A DNA stretch of 64,000 nt from Paramecium sonneborni. Lineage: Eukaryota; Ciliophora; Oligohymenophorea; Peniculida; Parameciidae. Every line of letters starts with the position of its first letter. Within the stretch, counting starts at the first letter, position 1. Below are positions 46,992 through 58,592 of this stretch, in pieces. The translations under genes and the position numbers were made by a program. Below the pieces are notes generated by a model. That model was not told where the DNA came from. It ran no database searches and saw nothing but the letters and a program-made list of their open reading frames with translations. The stretch covers positions 87,944 through 151,943 of the forward strand of contig CAJJDN010000032.1 in the NCBI GenBank assembly GCA_905182985.1, given 5' to 3'.

Positions 46992-47860
46992 TCATACCTA
47001 TTCATTGTTTGACATCTTCTATCTTAATTTATGTCTTATATATTCATTAGCTATATCTTATCCATCTCTATTCAAAAATAATAATATTGCTTACTTTCGT
47101 TATCTAATTGCATCAATCCACATCATAATTCCTCAGCCATCAATTCATAAATTTAGTTTTAGAGTTTACGAATCTTCTTACTTCATCACCAATTATCATA
47201 TTTGTTTTCCAAATAAAAAAGTACTCCTAACCAATTATGAACATCATGAATAAAAATATTGAAAGTACATAAGACCAATGTATCCCCATCAGAATAGGCA
47301 TTATTATCATTGTTGGAATAAAAAAATATAAATTGAGTCAATTAGAGAAATATGGAATACATCATGAAAAGGTGTCTAATTCTTAAATGTATAATAAGTT
47401 AAAGAAGAAACAAAAATTAATGTCATTCCAATTGGTTACCAAACGATTTCCACTCCAAATTGATAAGCAAATACAATAAAAACATTTGTTATCAAAAATC
47501 CAAAAAAATAAGATCAAGTTCTAAATTAATCAAATTGAAAGCTATATAAAACTTTAATAATCGTTTCATACCTTTCTTATCCTTTAACCTCCACATTATA
47601 GAGAAACAGTTAGATATATTATTATTCTATTATGTTTATAATTACTCTAAGATAGTAATTTATTATTTATGCTTCTTATGATGCTAGTAGTTTTACAGTA
47701 CTAACATTCATAGCAATAATAATTTTTGTTTGATTAGCACCTACATTATTGAGAAAAGATAATATTAATTTAATTTGGCTTATTTTTCCAAATTTATAGT
47801 TTATTGTAATGAATTAATTAAATATTGAATCATCATTATGTATTGATTCAAATTAAATTT
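46992..47860 (-). CDS. Unresolved multi-pass membrane protein
   Basis: Hydrophobic stretches occur on the minus strand: FFGFLITNVFIVFAYQFG, GMTLIFVSSLTYYTFKNQ and SYVLSIFLFMMFIIGQEYFF, followed by a hydrophilic end (GQDIANEYIRHKLRQKMSNN) that stops at TGA 46992-46994. The middle segments recall BAX-inhibitor-1/TMBIM proteins, but the frames carry TGA codons with no GT..AG pair that removes them, so no single gene model works. It could be a damaged gene or one with errors. Start and exon borders are not fixed. Confidence 0.3.
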
Positions 47861-48359
47861 TATCAGACCAAACCCTGAGATCAATAATTTTCAAATTCTT
47901 TAGAACTATTTTAATTAAGAAATATAAAAATCAAATGTATTATTCACTTTTTATTCATTTAAATAATTTTTATATTTCTTTAATAACTTTTTTTCCCAAT
48001 TCCATTAAACAAACTAATGAAATTGCAATAATATATATAAAACAATTTTATTTGAAAATCGAATTGATCAAAAAAATAACTATTTAATTTTTAAATAATT
48101 TTAATACATGAATTAATTATTCTTAAAGAATAAGATTTAAAAATTAATAAAAAAGACTTTAATTTAATAAGAAAAGAAGAGCAAATTTAAATTTTTTCCA
48201 ACATTTCCTAAAATAAACATTCGTATATGATTAGACCATGGAAATAGCTACTTTTTGTTTAGTTATTTTATTTATAATTATATTATTTTGACATTTTATT
48301 GATTATTAATTATAATAACAGAAAAAAACTATTAAAATAAAGGAACAAATAAATATACA

Positions 48360-48859
48360 ATGATTTAAATAGTAGAAGATAGAAGTGGTATACAAATGAA
48401 TTAATTTTAGAGGGATAATAATCTGAATAATTTGGAATTGATGAAGCTATATCAAGAAGATGGGATGAAGGTAATAAAGCTTTTAATTATTAGTCGCTAA
48501 TTAACTGAGATAGGAAATATAAGTATATAATAACAAATATTGCAAATTTAGGAACTATAGCTTTAGCTGTGGCAGTATGATGTTGAGAAGATTTTTTAAA
48601 AGGATCATGGAGTACCAAAGTAATATTTATAAAAATTGAAGAAGATGAAAATGGGGAAATCAAACAGACTATGTAGTATATGCTGTAACTAATTCTAAAA
48701 AGGTACTAAATTTTTATATAAATAGATGAACTAATTATACAGCTACCTTGCAAACATATATATCACAAATCTTGTGTTGAAATTTGGCTTTAAAGTAGTA
48801 CGAAATGTCCAAATTGTCGGTCAGATGTTTTAGAGCATTTAAGGGAATAAGAGAAATGA
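48360..48859 (+). CDS. RING-H2 zinc-finger protein (first copy)
   Basis: Start ATG 48360 (MIQIVEDRSGIQMNQF), two introns of 23 nt (near 48468 and 48704), stop TGA 48857-48859, about 150 residues. A Q/L-rich helical N-terminal half is followed by a canonical RING-H2 domain: CSICCNQF, PCKHIYHKSCVEIW and CPNCRSDV, giving C-x2-C-x13-C-x-H-x2-H-x2-C-x10-C-x2-C. Such small proteins usually act as E3 ubiquitin ligases that recruit an E2 through the RING. No membrane segment is evident. An apparently identical copy at 50151-50650 lies in the second repeat block. Confidence 0.85.
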
Positions 48860-49059
48860 TTTACAATTCTATAGATAAGAATATATAAAAAAAGATTAAT
48901 ACATAAAAATAATAATTATTTTGAAAAACCTAATATATTTACTTAAACTCTGACCTTTTTAATACTTCAGAGCATTAATATAATTCTAATGTTTTACAAA
49001 AAAACAAATTATTTAATAAACATTTTTAATTGTGCAATTAATAATTGATAGATTATTAA

Positions 49060-49639
49060 GTTAAGTTTCCTCTTCTTCAACTTCAATACTAAAAATAGTA
49101 CTATTCGAAATATTTGTATTGTTTATATATGTATCCTATAATTCAAAGGTTTTGGAATAATAAAGTTATGAGTTTAACTAAATAATACTATCTAAGATAA
49201 TTAAACCCTAAAGTTTAAACTCTGATGCCACTAGAATTCTAAACCATTAACTTTATTTAACTGTAACTGCATTTAACATAACTTCTTGAATCAATACATT
49301 GGGATTGAAAGTGGTTGACATTTCGCCTATTACCATAAAAGCTGATCTTTCGAATGTTGTATTAGAGATATTTATAGATTTCATATGAATATTCACAGTG
49401 TCGAAGAGTTTGCTGCCTATGTTACGAAATATTGCACCTCCTAAAAAATGTGAATTGTTTATATTTAAATTATGAACTTTTAACTAAACAGATGATCTCA
49501 ATTTAAATATATCCCCATCACATATTAAGTTTTCTATTATTAAATTAATGATATTCAAAGACGAACTATCAAGTTAAAATAAGGCTACAAGTATGTCTAT
49601 ATTTTTAATTGCAGTTAAAATACAATCTTGTATTTCTAA
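49060..49639 (-). CDS. Duplicate fragment of the beta-helix-like gene
   Basis: This is the first-copy fragment of the C-terminal region of the gene annotated at 50612-51941. It is cut by the N at 49640 and has no start. Sequence such as SINISNTTFERSAFMVIG is shared word for word with the second copy. Most likely an assembly duplicate. Confidence 0.7.
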
Positions 49640-50150
49640 NAAATTAAATTTTATCAGACCAAACCCTGAGATCAATAATTTTCAAATTCTTTAGAACTAT
49701 TTTAATTAAGAAATATAAAAATCAAATGTATTATTCACTTTTTATTCATTTAAATAATTTTTATATTTCTTTAATAACTTTTTTTCCCAATTCCATTAAA
49801 CAAACTAATGAAATTGCAATAATATATATAAAACAATTTTATTTGAAAATCGAATTGATCAAAAAAATAACTATTTAATTTTTAAATAATTTTAATACAT
49901 GAATTAATTATTCTTAAAGAATAAGATTTAAAAATTAATAAAAAAGACTTTAATTTAATAAGAAAAGAAGAGCAAATTTAAATTTTTTCCAACATTTCCT
50001 AAAATAAACATTCGTATATGATTAGACCATGGAAATAGCTACTTTTTGTTTAGTTATTTTATTTATAATTATATTATTTTGACATTTTATTGATTATTAA
50101 TTATAATAACAGAAAAAAACTATTAAAATAAAGGAACAAATAAATATACA

Positions 50151-50650
50151 ATGATTTAAATAGTAGAAGATAGAAGTGGTATACAAATGAATTAATTTTA
50201 GAGGGATAATAATCTGAATAATTTGGAATTGATGAAGCTATATCAAGAAGATGGGATGAAGGTAATAAAGCTTTTAATTATTAGTCGCTAATTAACTGAG
50301 ATAGGAAATATAAGTATATAATAACAAATATTGCAAATTTAGGAACTATAGCTTTAGCTGTGGCAGTATGATGTTGAGAAGATTTTTTAAAAGGATCATG
50401 GAGTACCAAAGTAATATTTATAAAAATTGAAGAAGATGAAAATGGGGAAATCAAACAGACTATGTAGTATATGCTGTAACTAATTCTAAAAAGGTACTAA
50501 ATTTTTATATAAATAGATGAACTAATTATACAGCTACCTTGCAAACATATATATCACAAATCTTGTGTTGAAATTTGGCTTTAAAGTAGTACGAAATGTC
50601 CAAATTGTCGGTCAGATGTTTTAGAGCATTTAAGGGAATAAGAGAAATGA
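50151..50650 (+). CDS. RING-H2 zinc-finger protein (second copy)
   Basis: This is the same gene as 48360-48859, displaced by 1791 bp, with the same start, introns, RING-H2 ligands and TGA at 50648-50650. If the repeat is an assembly artefact there is one RING-H2 gene in the genome at this locus. No independent substitutions were noticed between the copies. Confidence 0.85.
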
Positions 50651-51941
50651 TTTACAATTCTATAGATAAGAATATATAAAAAAAGATTAATACATAAAAA
50701 TAATAATTATTTTGAAAAACCTAATATATTTACTTAAACTCTGACCTTTTTAATACTTCAGAGCATTAATATAATTCTAATGTTTTACAAAAAAACAAAT
50801 TATTTAATAAACATTTTTAATTGTGCAATTAATAATTGATAGATTATTAAGTTAAGTTTCCTCTTCTTCAACTTCAATACTAAAAATAGTACTATTCGAA
50901 ATATTTGTATTGTTTATATATGTATCCTATAATTCAAAGGTTTTGGAATAATAAAGTTATGAGTTTAACTAAATAATACTATCTAAGATAATTAAACCCT
51001 AAAGTTTAAACTCTGATGCCACTAGAATTCTAAACCATTAACTTTATTTAACTGTAACTGCATTTAACATAACTTCTTGAATCAATACATTGGGATTGAA
51101 AGTGGTTGACATTTCGCCTATTACCATAAAAGCTGATCTTTCGAATGTTGTATTAGAGATATTTATAGATTTCATATGAATATTCACAGTGTCGAAGAGT
51201 TTGCTGCCTATGTTACGAAATATTGCACCTCCTAAAAAATGTGAATTGTTTATATTTAAATTATGAACTTTTAACTAAACAGATGATCTCAATTTAAATA
51301 TATCCCCATCACATATTAAGTTTTCTATTATTAAATTAATGATATTCAAAGACGAACTATCAAGTTAAAATAAGGCTACAAGTATGTCTATATTTTTAAT
51401 TGCAGTTAAAATACAATCTTGTATTTCTAAGGATTTTGTTTAGAAATATATTAAGTCTTTCACTTGAAAACTATTATTTAAAACCAATTTTATATTTTTA
51501 AAAGTAATCACTGTAAAGTTGCCTAAAGTTAATGAATCCTTTATTATTACAATGGTTGGGTAAAACTGTCCAATAAATTTTAGATCAACAGTTTAAACAG
51601 TAAAAACATTTTATTGAATTTTTTAATTGAGTTTAGACTTTGATGGAATGGTACAAACCTCTCCCTATTTTTAAATTAGAGTATATTCAAAAACTACTTT
51701 CCTTATTACTTTCTCATTTAGATACCAAAATAATTCTTAGGTTTCAACAGTAGATAAATAGCTTTTCAGAAATGGATATAAGTTGATAATTAAATAATTA
51801 TTAAGGTTTAAATGTAAAAAAACAAATTTTTCTTCTTTTAATAATGAAATTGTCTATATTACAAATTTATTCATCTCCTTAAATAAAGATGGCTGCTGCC
51901 TTGCTTAAATTATTCATAATCATAGTATTTTCTTAATTCAT
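50612..51941 (-). CDS. Protein with beta-helix-like Asn/Ile repeats
   Basis: The likely start is ATG 51941 (MNQENTMIMNNLSKAAAI), with a 28-nt intron near 51855. The chain is dominated by short irregular repeats of the type FKNIKLVLNNSFQV, SLEIQDCILTAIKN, LNIINLIIENLICDG and SINISNTTFERSAF, each with alternating hydrophobics and Asn, as in right-handed parallel beta-helix proteins (pectate-lyase-like or Pmp-like). No signal peptide is clear. The frame stays open to TGA 50612-50614, overlapping the end of the RING gene by 39 bp; the true stop may be earlier after an unseen splice. Ciliates carry many large surface proteins of this kind; this one looks short or partial. Confidence 0.45.
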
Positions 51942-52340
51942 AATTTATCTCAAAATTCAATTATTTTATTAAATCAATTAATATTAATGAATGAAATTTA
52001 TGTAATTATTTTTATAAAATTGTAAAGAAATTTTTTGGAGACTTTTGTGAATTATTTTTTTCTATTGTAAATACAAAAATGTTTATCATTTAATACATAA
52101 CAATTAAAGAGACAATGTTTTTTTTTTGAATTTTTGATCAATTATGAAAATAGGATACTATTAAAGAAATCAATTTAAATAATATGAAATTGAATAAATC
52201 TATTATAATGTTTATATTTATGTAAACTGACATCATATTTTATTGAATTAAATATTTTTGAATTTTCTATCTTATAAAGTAATTGCCTTCATTTTTATTA
52301 ACAAATAATTTTTGGTACCAAAAAATTAATTAATAAAAAA
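51942..52340. other. Intergenic spacer
   Basis: This is 399 bp upstream of the beta-helix-like gene and downstream of the tRNA-like gene, very AT-rich. No gene seen. The run of T on the tRNA's strand at its 52341 end can serve as a Pol III terminator. Confidence 0.45.
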
Positions 52341-52413
52341 TCATCACCCCGAAGACTTGAACTCGGACATGGCCGTTGGAGACAGCTTGCTCTACCCCTA
52401 AGCTACGTGATGA
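52341..52413 (-). tRNA. tRNA-like gene, isotype uncertain (Gly-UCC or Trp-CCA)
   Basis: On the minus strand the ends pair perfectly over 7 bp (TCATCAC at 52407-52413 with GTGATGA at 52341-52347). An A box (TAGCTTAGGGGTAGAGC) and a B box (GTTCAAGTC) are present, and a T run follows the 3' end. A four-pair anticodon stem (GCTG/CGGC) leaves the loop TCTCCAA at 52376-52382, read as UCC (glycine) in standard spacing but with C rather than U at position 33; a one-base shift would read CCA (tryptophan). The T stem has an extra base (CCGAG against CTTCGG). It is a plausible Pol III gene with non-canonical spacing, or a tRNA pseudogene. Confidence 0.7.
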
Positions 52414-52734
52414 ATCTAACCAATGTTATACATTATTACTTATCATCTGTTTAATTAATATTAATTATAATCACAAGTTAATTTTTTTCTGTTGTTTCTT
52501 TAATATTTAAAAAATATATACTATTCATGTTATTCATAATTTTCATTATGCACATGCTTACTTAATATTTAAATATCTCATTTTTCATAATTTTATAATT
52601 TGATGATACATGTGAAGTTCATTTTATGTAAGAGATGCTTTGCCTAATAAAAACCAAATCTTCCAAGACTAAAGAGTTAAACGATAAGATTGAAATTTTA
52701 TTTATTCTGTTGATATATTGATAATCATTTATTC

Positions 52735-53120
52735 TTTTATAATTTTTCTTTATCGTTCACTAAAAAGGTACTGCCTTTTGATATCAATAATTATCTTAAA
52801 TCTACTCCTTAATGATTGACGAATTTCCCTTTAAGTACGAGAGTATTTTATGATAGAAACACAAGGGATTTGGATATGCGAAGAATGGTCATATATGAGT
52901 TTGCTAAAAATAATAATTAATAAATACTAAATTCTATTAGATTATTTTAGGTTTAAACGTTTGATAAAATAATCTTTGTAACTATCCATAAACATATAGA
53001 GTTATCATTACAACCAGATGCTAATCTAATACCATCAGGTGAGAAACAAACTGAATTTACCTAATCACTATGACCATTTAATTTGGCTTTTTATTATCCT
53101 GTATAAACATCCCATAAAGT
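52735..53120 (-). pseudogene. C-terminal remnant of a WD40-repeat protein
   Basis: One complete WD40 blade is readable (LNGHSDQVNSVCFSPDGI, RLASGCNDNSICLW), with the end of the previous one (TLWDVYTGQQ). It is followed by a non-WD tail (LVFLSQNTLVLKGKFVNHQG, VDLRQLLISKGSTF) ending at TGA 52735-52737. I recall similar tails on other Paramecium WD40 proteins. Upstream of about 53120 the WD40 pattern stops abruptly and no further blades or start codon in frame are found, whereas functional proteins need about seven blades. It is most likely a truncated gene copy. Confidence 0.55.
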
Positions 53121-53569
53121 ACCTAATCAACATTTGAAGATGTACTTCTTTAGACTATATAAAGAGGTGTGAATTTTAAATCCAATTATTCTTGAAAAAA
53201 TATCAAAGGCAATAACCTGCCATACCAATAAGTAAATTGAAAAATAGACTTAATTTTTACAGGAGGTTTAGAAACTTATTCCTTAAACATCAAAAAAAAT
53301 ATCAAATGATCTCATTTACTTTTAATATGTAATTCTACTCATTTACTTTATCAATCCAAAAAGAGTGCACTGACTAATAAAAGTATAAATATTTTTAACA
53401 AAATTTGATCAAGTTAAGGTCTGATGCTTTTTTCATAGGTTATCATGTAGATTTAAAGGAATATTATTAATAAGAGGTAGCAAAATCATCTTTGCGATAT
53501 TCAATTTATGCAATTGCACAGATCAAAAAAATAAATATATACATAAATTAATTAATAATATCTGTTATA
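53121..53569. other. Spacer upstream of ARMC9
   Basis: About 450 bp between the WD40 remnant and the first ARMC9 copy. Possibly decayed WD40 sequence; no readable frame. The promoter of the plus-strand gene should lie toward 53500. Confidence 0.35.
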
Positions 53570-56500
53570 ATGAGTAATAACAATAAAAAACCTTAGTCGT
53601 AGAAGGATGTACGAGCAAAAGTAAATTCTGGTTTGAATCGGAAAAATGATATTCCACAAAAAAGGATTCAATCTGTAATAATATAATAGGTAATGCATTG
53701 TAATAAATTAGGCTGATAAATTAGTTGATTTAAATGTAACTTTGACAGAACAATTAAATAATATTGTATAAGATTACTTGATGAGAATTAATTGTACTAA
53801 AACGTTGGAATAGTTTAAGGTAGAATCTTAATTTGCATCAGAATAAAGCAACGAAACAGAACATTTAATCTTAGGGCATTTTGATAGAGGCGAAAGAGAT
53901 AAGTTTTTAGAATCATGGAGTCGATACATTCCTGTATAATAGAGACAAGATCCTGATTCTTGGAAGCTAGAATTTTATGCTTAAATTTATTTTCTTATAT
54001 ACCCAATTCACCCGGTATTCATGAAGAAAGGAATTATTGATAAGAACTCTATTAATCAATTTAAGTCATATCTTGATAGCAAAGGAGGTGATTTATCAAA
54101 AACTAATGAAGTTTTGCCTTTTTATGCATTACCTTATGTTAAAAATCCTGAAAAACATCAAACCTTTTAGCATCTATTTACTAATGAATGGATAGATGAT
54201 TTGAGATTAAGATTAAAAGAATTTATATAATCAATATATGGATAAGAGCAAAGTGGAAGTATATTAAAAAGATTGTTTTTATCAAAATAAGGTTCATCTA
54301 ATATTTAAGAATAAGAATTATAAAAGAAAGTTGCAGAAAATATCAGATAATTATAATAAGAGAATAATGAATTAAGAAAAAAGAATAATTAGTAAGCGTA
54401 AACAATATAAGAAATAAATTAAACAGCACAATAAAATTAGATTGAAACATAAAGAAAATGGTTTTAATTTACGGGTGACATGTTAAAGATGGAGAAAGAA
54501 ATGATAAAGTATATTGAAAATAATAAGAAGAATCCAGATTTATTATAATAATTTAAAAAGAAAATAGGTTTATGTGATAGGTTCTTAAGTTAGAGCATAG
54601 ATGAATTAATAAATAAATCATAAGATATCTCTTAATATGATAAAATAACATAGCCTGATCATGATCTCTCAGATTTGACTAATCAATAATGTATTTTTAT
54701 AAATTTAAATTATAGAAATGATTCCAATCTAATAATCAATAGAAGAGTACATTCCATTAAATTATGAGAAGATTATTTAGTTATTCACAAAAAACAATAA
54801 TCCAGTTTTGGTTGCAACAGTTATATAAGCATTAAGATGGAGAATAACAAGGGCAAGAAGTGCACTAGAAAGAAGATCAGTAGTTGTTGCATATTCAACA
54901 CATGATCTTATTGGAGCTCATTAAAGAAATATAGCATTAGCTTAATATTTAATGATGAAATCTCCTTTGGTTATTTAATGCCAAAGTTTAAAATTAATGA
55001 ATGCATTAGCATCTGATTATGATGGAAGAACTTATTTAACAAATAACCCTCAATTAATTAAATTGCTTATTGAATTAATAAAAAAAGATTAAATTGATTC
55101 AATTAAAAGAAAGAATGCAATCGGTACTTTATAAAAATTATCACTTCGAAAGCAAAGTCAAATTTGGATGCTTGATAATGACATTATTTAAGTGGCCTTA
55201 AGCATTCTAAAAAGAGTATAAATTAATATTTAAAGAGTAGGAAAAATTCAATTTAAGTGAATATACATATGAATATATTACTGCTTTGATTATGAATTTA
55301 TCATTAAGTTCAAGAGGTCGAGATGCTTTATCAAATAATAAAGAATTAGCTTTTGAAGTTTTATATTAATTGATTGAATACCCAAATGATCAGATTAGAA
55401 CTTTTACAAATGGAACATTCTATTCTATGTTTAGTAGAAGAGATCTAAGAGAATATGCTTATCAATTAAATATACCTTAAGAATTACCTAAATTATTATC
55501 AATTAGTGATGAAAGATTTAAAAAANTACATAAATTAATTAATAATATCTGTTATAATGAGTAATAACAATAAAAAACCTTAGTCGTAGAAGGATGTACG
55601 AGCAAAAGTAAATTCTGGTTTGAATCGGAAAAATGATATTCCACAAAAAAGGATTCAATCTGTAATAATATAATAGGTAATGCATTGTAATAAATTAGGC
55701 TGATAAATTAGTTGATTTAAATGTAACTTTGACAGAACAATTAAATAATATTGTATAAGATTACTTGATGAGAATTAATTGTACTAAAACGTTGGAATAG
55801 TTTAAGGTAGAATCTTAATTTGCATCAGAATAAAGCAACGAAACAGAACATTTAATCTTAGGGCATTTTGATAGAGGCGAAAGAGATAAGTTTTTAGAAT
55901 CATGGAGTCGATACATTCCTGTATAATAGAGACAAGATCCTGATTCTTGGAAGCTAGAATTTTATGCTTAAATTTATTTTCTTATATACCCAATTCACCC
56001 GGTATTCATGAAGAAAGGAATTATTGATAAGAACTCTATTAATCAATTTAAGTCATATCTTGATAGCAAAGGAGGTGATTTATCAAAAACTAATGAAGTT
56101 TTGCCTTTTTATGCATTACCTTATGTTAAAAATCCTGAAAAACATCAAACCTTTTAGCATCTATTTACTAATGAATGGATAGATGATTTGAGATTAAGAT
56201 TAAAAGAATTTATATAATCAATATATGGATAAGAGCAAAGTGGAAGTATATTAAAAAGATTGTTTTTATCAAAATAAGGTTCATCTAATATTTAAGAATA
56301 AGAATTATAAAAGAAAGTTGCAGAAAATATCAGATAATTATAATAAGAGAATAATGAATTAAGAAAAAAGAATAATTAGTAAGCGTAAACAATATAAGAA
56401 ATAAATTAAACAGCACAATAAAATTAGATTGAAACATAAAGAAAATGGTTTTAATTTACGGGTGACATGTTAAAGATGGAGAAAGAAATGATAAAGTATA

Positions 56501-57512
56501 TTGAAAATAATAAGAAGAATCCAGATTTATTATAATAATTTAAAAAGAAAATAGGTTTATGTGATAGGTTCTTAAGTTAGAGCATAGATGAATTAATAAA
56601 TAAATCATAAGATATCTCTTAATATGATAAAATAACATAGCCTGATCATGATCTCTCAGATTTGACTAATCAATAATGTATTTTTATAAATTTAAATTAT
56701 AGAAATGATTCCAATCTAATAATCAATAGAAGAGTACATTCCATTAAATTATGAGAAGATTATTTAGTTATTCACAAAAAACAATAATCCAGTTTTGGTT
56801 GCAACAGTTATATAAGCATTAAGATGGAGAATAACAAGGGCAAGAAGTGCACTAGAAAGAAGATCAGTAGTTGTTGCATATTCAACACATGATCTTATTG
56901 GAGCTCATTAAAGAAATATAGCATTAGCTTAATATTTAATGATGAAATCTCCTTTGGTTATTTAATGCCAAAGTTTAAAATTAATGAATGCATTAGCATC
57001 TGATTATGATGGAAGAACTTATTTAACAAATAACCCTCAATTAATTAAATTGCTTATTGAATTAATAAAAAAAGATTAAATTGATTCAATTAAAAGAAAG
57101 AATGCAATCGGTACTTTATAAAAATTATCACTTCGAAAGCAAAGTCAAATTTGGATGCTTGATAATGACATTATTTAAGTGGCCTTAAGCATTCTAAAAA
57201 GAGTATAAATTAATATTTAAAGAGTAGGAAAAATTCAATTTAAGTGAATATACATATGAATATATTACTGCTTTGATTATGAATTTATCATTAAGTTCAA
57301 GAGGTCGAGATGCTTTATCAAATAATAAAGAATTAGCTTTTGAAGTTTTATATTAATTGATTGAATACCCAAATGATCAGATTAGAACTTTTACAAATGG
57401 AACATTCTATTCTATGTTTAGTAGAAGAGATCTAAGAGAATATGCTTATCAATTAAATATACCTTAAGAATTACCTAAATTATTATCAATTAGTGATGAA
57501 AGATTTAAAAAA
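53540..57512. repeat. Direct repeat pair (1986 bp each) separated by one N
   Basis: Bases 53540-55525 and 55527-57512 match over 1986 bp around the single N at 55526 (offset 1987). The first copy is preceded by unique upstream DNA and the second is followed by the unique 3' end of ARMC9. The same contig-overlap pattern as at the other three N positions. Confidence 0.95.
53570..55525 (+). CDS. ARMC9: ARMC9 (first copy, truncated by N)
   Basis: This has the same start (MSNNNKKPQSQKDVRA) and reading frame as the full gene at 55557-58014, but it breaks off at 55525 after the armadillo region (LPKLLSISDERFKK). It lacks the acidic linker and C-terminus. It is almost certainly the left contig end of the same gene. 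Confidence 0.85.
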
Positions 57513-58014
57513 TAAATTTAATATATGATAGAATAATTAGAAAGTAATGATGATGATTATGATCAATCATAATTAGAAGAAGATAATGATGTTGATGATT
57601 TAGAAGATGATGAAGAATGTCCAGTTGATGATGAAGATGAAGATGATTTAGAAAATAATGATATAACTATTGGAGAAGAATTATTAAGGAATGAATTTGC
57701 TCTTGATTCAGAATAAGCAGAACAATAACGTTAATTAATGGAATCTATAATGTAAAAAGAATACCAGTAAAGAAGTCTCTATTAAGAATAATTAAGAGAA
57801 TCTTAGTTAGAAAAAATGCCTGTTGGATGTAAAATTTATATTCTAACATTATATAGAAGGACCATTTATGGCTGATAGTCTTCTACCTAATGTCAATATT
57901 AATCATAAAATTACTAATACTAATTCAAAACATCCATAATAATCTGCTCAAGCCTTTGCCTCCAGACCTAAAATTCCTAGAACTCCTCCTATACAATAAA
58001 ATTATCAACATTGA
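55557..58014 (+). CDS. ARMC9: LisH/armadillo protein ARMC9 (basal body / cilium)
   Basis: The start is ATG 55557 and the stop TGA 58012-58014; introns of 22 nt (near 55676), 25 nt (near 56733), 22 nt (near 57204) and 28 nt (near 57830) give about 785 residues. An N-terminal LisH-type segment (LNNIVQDYLMRINCTKTLEQ) leads to the conserved block ERDKFLESWSRYIP, a coiled coil, and then armadillo-like repeats close to ARMC9: LKLMNALASDYDGRTYLTNN, KRKNAIGTLQKLSLRKQSQI and YTYEYITALIMNLSLSSRGR. An acidic D/E-rich linker and Pro-rich tail end the protein. ARMC9 sits at basal bodies and cilia, regulates ciliary stability in Tetrahymena and is mutated in Joubert syndrome. Confidence in the family is high. 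Confidence 0.88.
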
Positions 58015-58120
58015 CTTATTATTCTAGATTCATTAAATTTATTATTCATACTTTTTATACTTTTTTTTCTTACATTTAAGCTTTTATCTTCACTATATAA
58101 TTTAAATTATTTAATATATT

Positions 58121-58522
58121 ATGAAAGCTGAAGAATAAACAGAAGAATTAATTCTTTGCCCTTAAGGTTGTGGTAGAAAGTTTAATAAAGATAGTTTGCT
58201 TAAACATTATAAAGTTTGTAAAGATGTCTTTTAACAAAAAAGAAATGCTTTCAACTCTTAATTGAAAAGAGTTGGATTTGACTATTTTATAGAAAATAAA
58301 CAAAAGTTACCTTAATTCTCTCCTGTTAAAACTAATAAAATGAAAACTGAAATACCTACCTACAGAAGTCCATAAGTTTCTTCTAAATATAATTAAGTTT
58401 TAAATGCAAAAAAATTCTGTAAAGGATGCTTAAGAGACTTTGATTAGAAGATTGCAGATGAACACATTCAAAAATGCCTCATAAAAAATTAAAAGAACAA
58501 TCCATTTACAAAAAATTTTTGA
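58121..58522 (+). CDS. Small C2HC zinc-finger protein (ZC2HC1-like)
   Basis: An uninterrupted frame of 133 residues runs from ATG 58121 (MKAEEQTEELILCPQG) to TGA 58520-58522. Two C2HC fingers are visible: CPQGCGRKFNKDSLLKHYKV then Cys, and CKGCLRDFDQKIADEHIQKC, spaced about 65 residues apart as in ZC2HC1/FAM164 proteins. Such fingers coordinate one zinc each and are common in ciliary and basal-body proteins. It starts 107 bp after ARMC9 on the same strand. Confidence 0.8.
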
Positions 58523-58592
58523 TTTAAATTATATTTCGCTAAATTATGAAATTTATATTGAAATTTTACAAAACATAGATAAATCAATGACT

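Larger units (their letters stand above)
47850..51430. repeat. Direct repeat pair (1790 bp each) separated by one N
   Basis: Bases 47850-49639 and 49641-51430 match over 1790 bp around the single N at 49640 (offset 1791). Each copy contains the whole RING-H2 gene and part of the beta-helix-like gene, and only the second copy continues into the start of the latter. This fits unmerged contig overlap. Confidence 0.95.

Noticed and set aside
47005..47253. A plus-strand 82-codon frame
   Set aside because: It is antisense to hydrophobic minus-strand segments of the unresolved membrane protein and has no family features of its own.
644..57512. Four large tandem duplications as real segmental duplications
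   Set aside because: Each boundary falls exactly at a lone N, copies appear identical, and collapsing each pair restores one intact gene. That fits assembly overlap better than biology.
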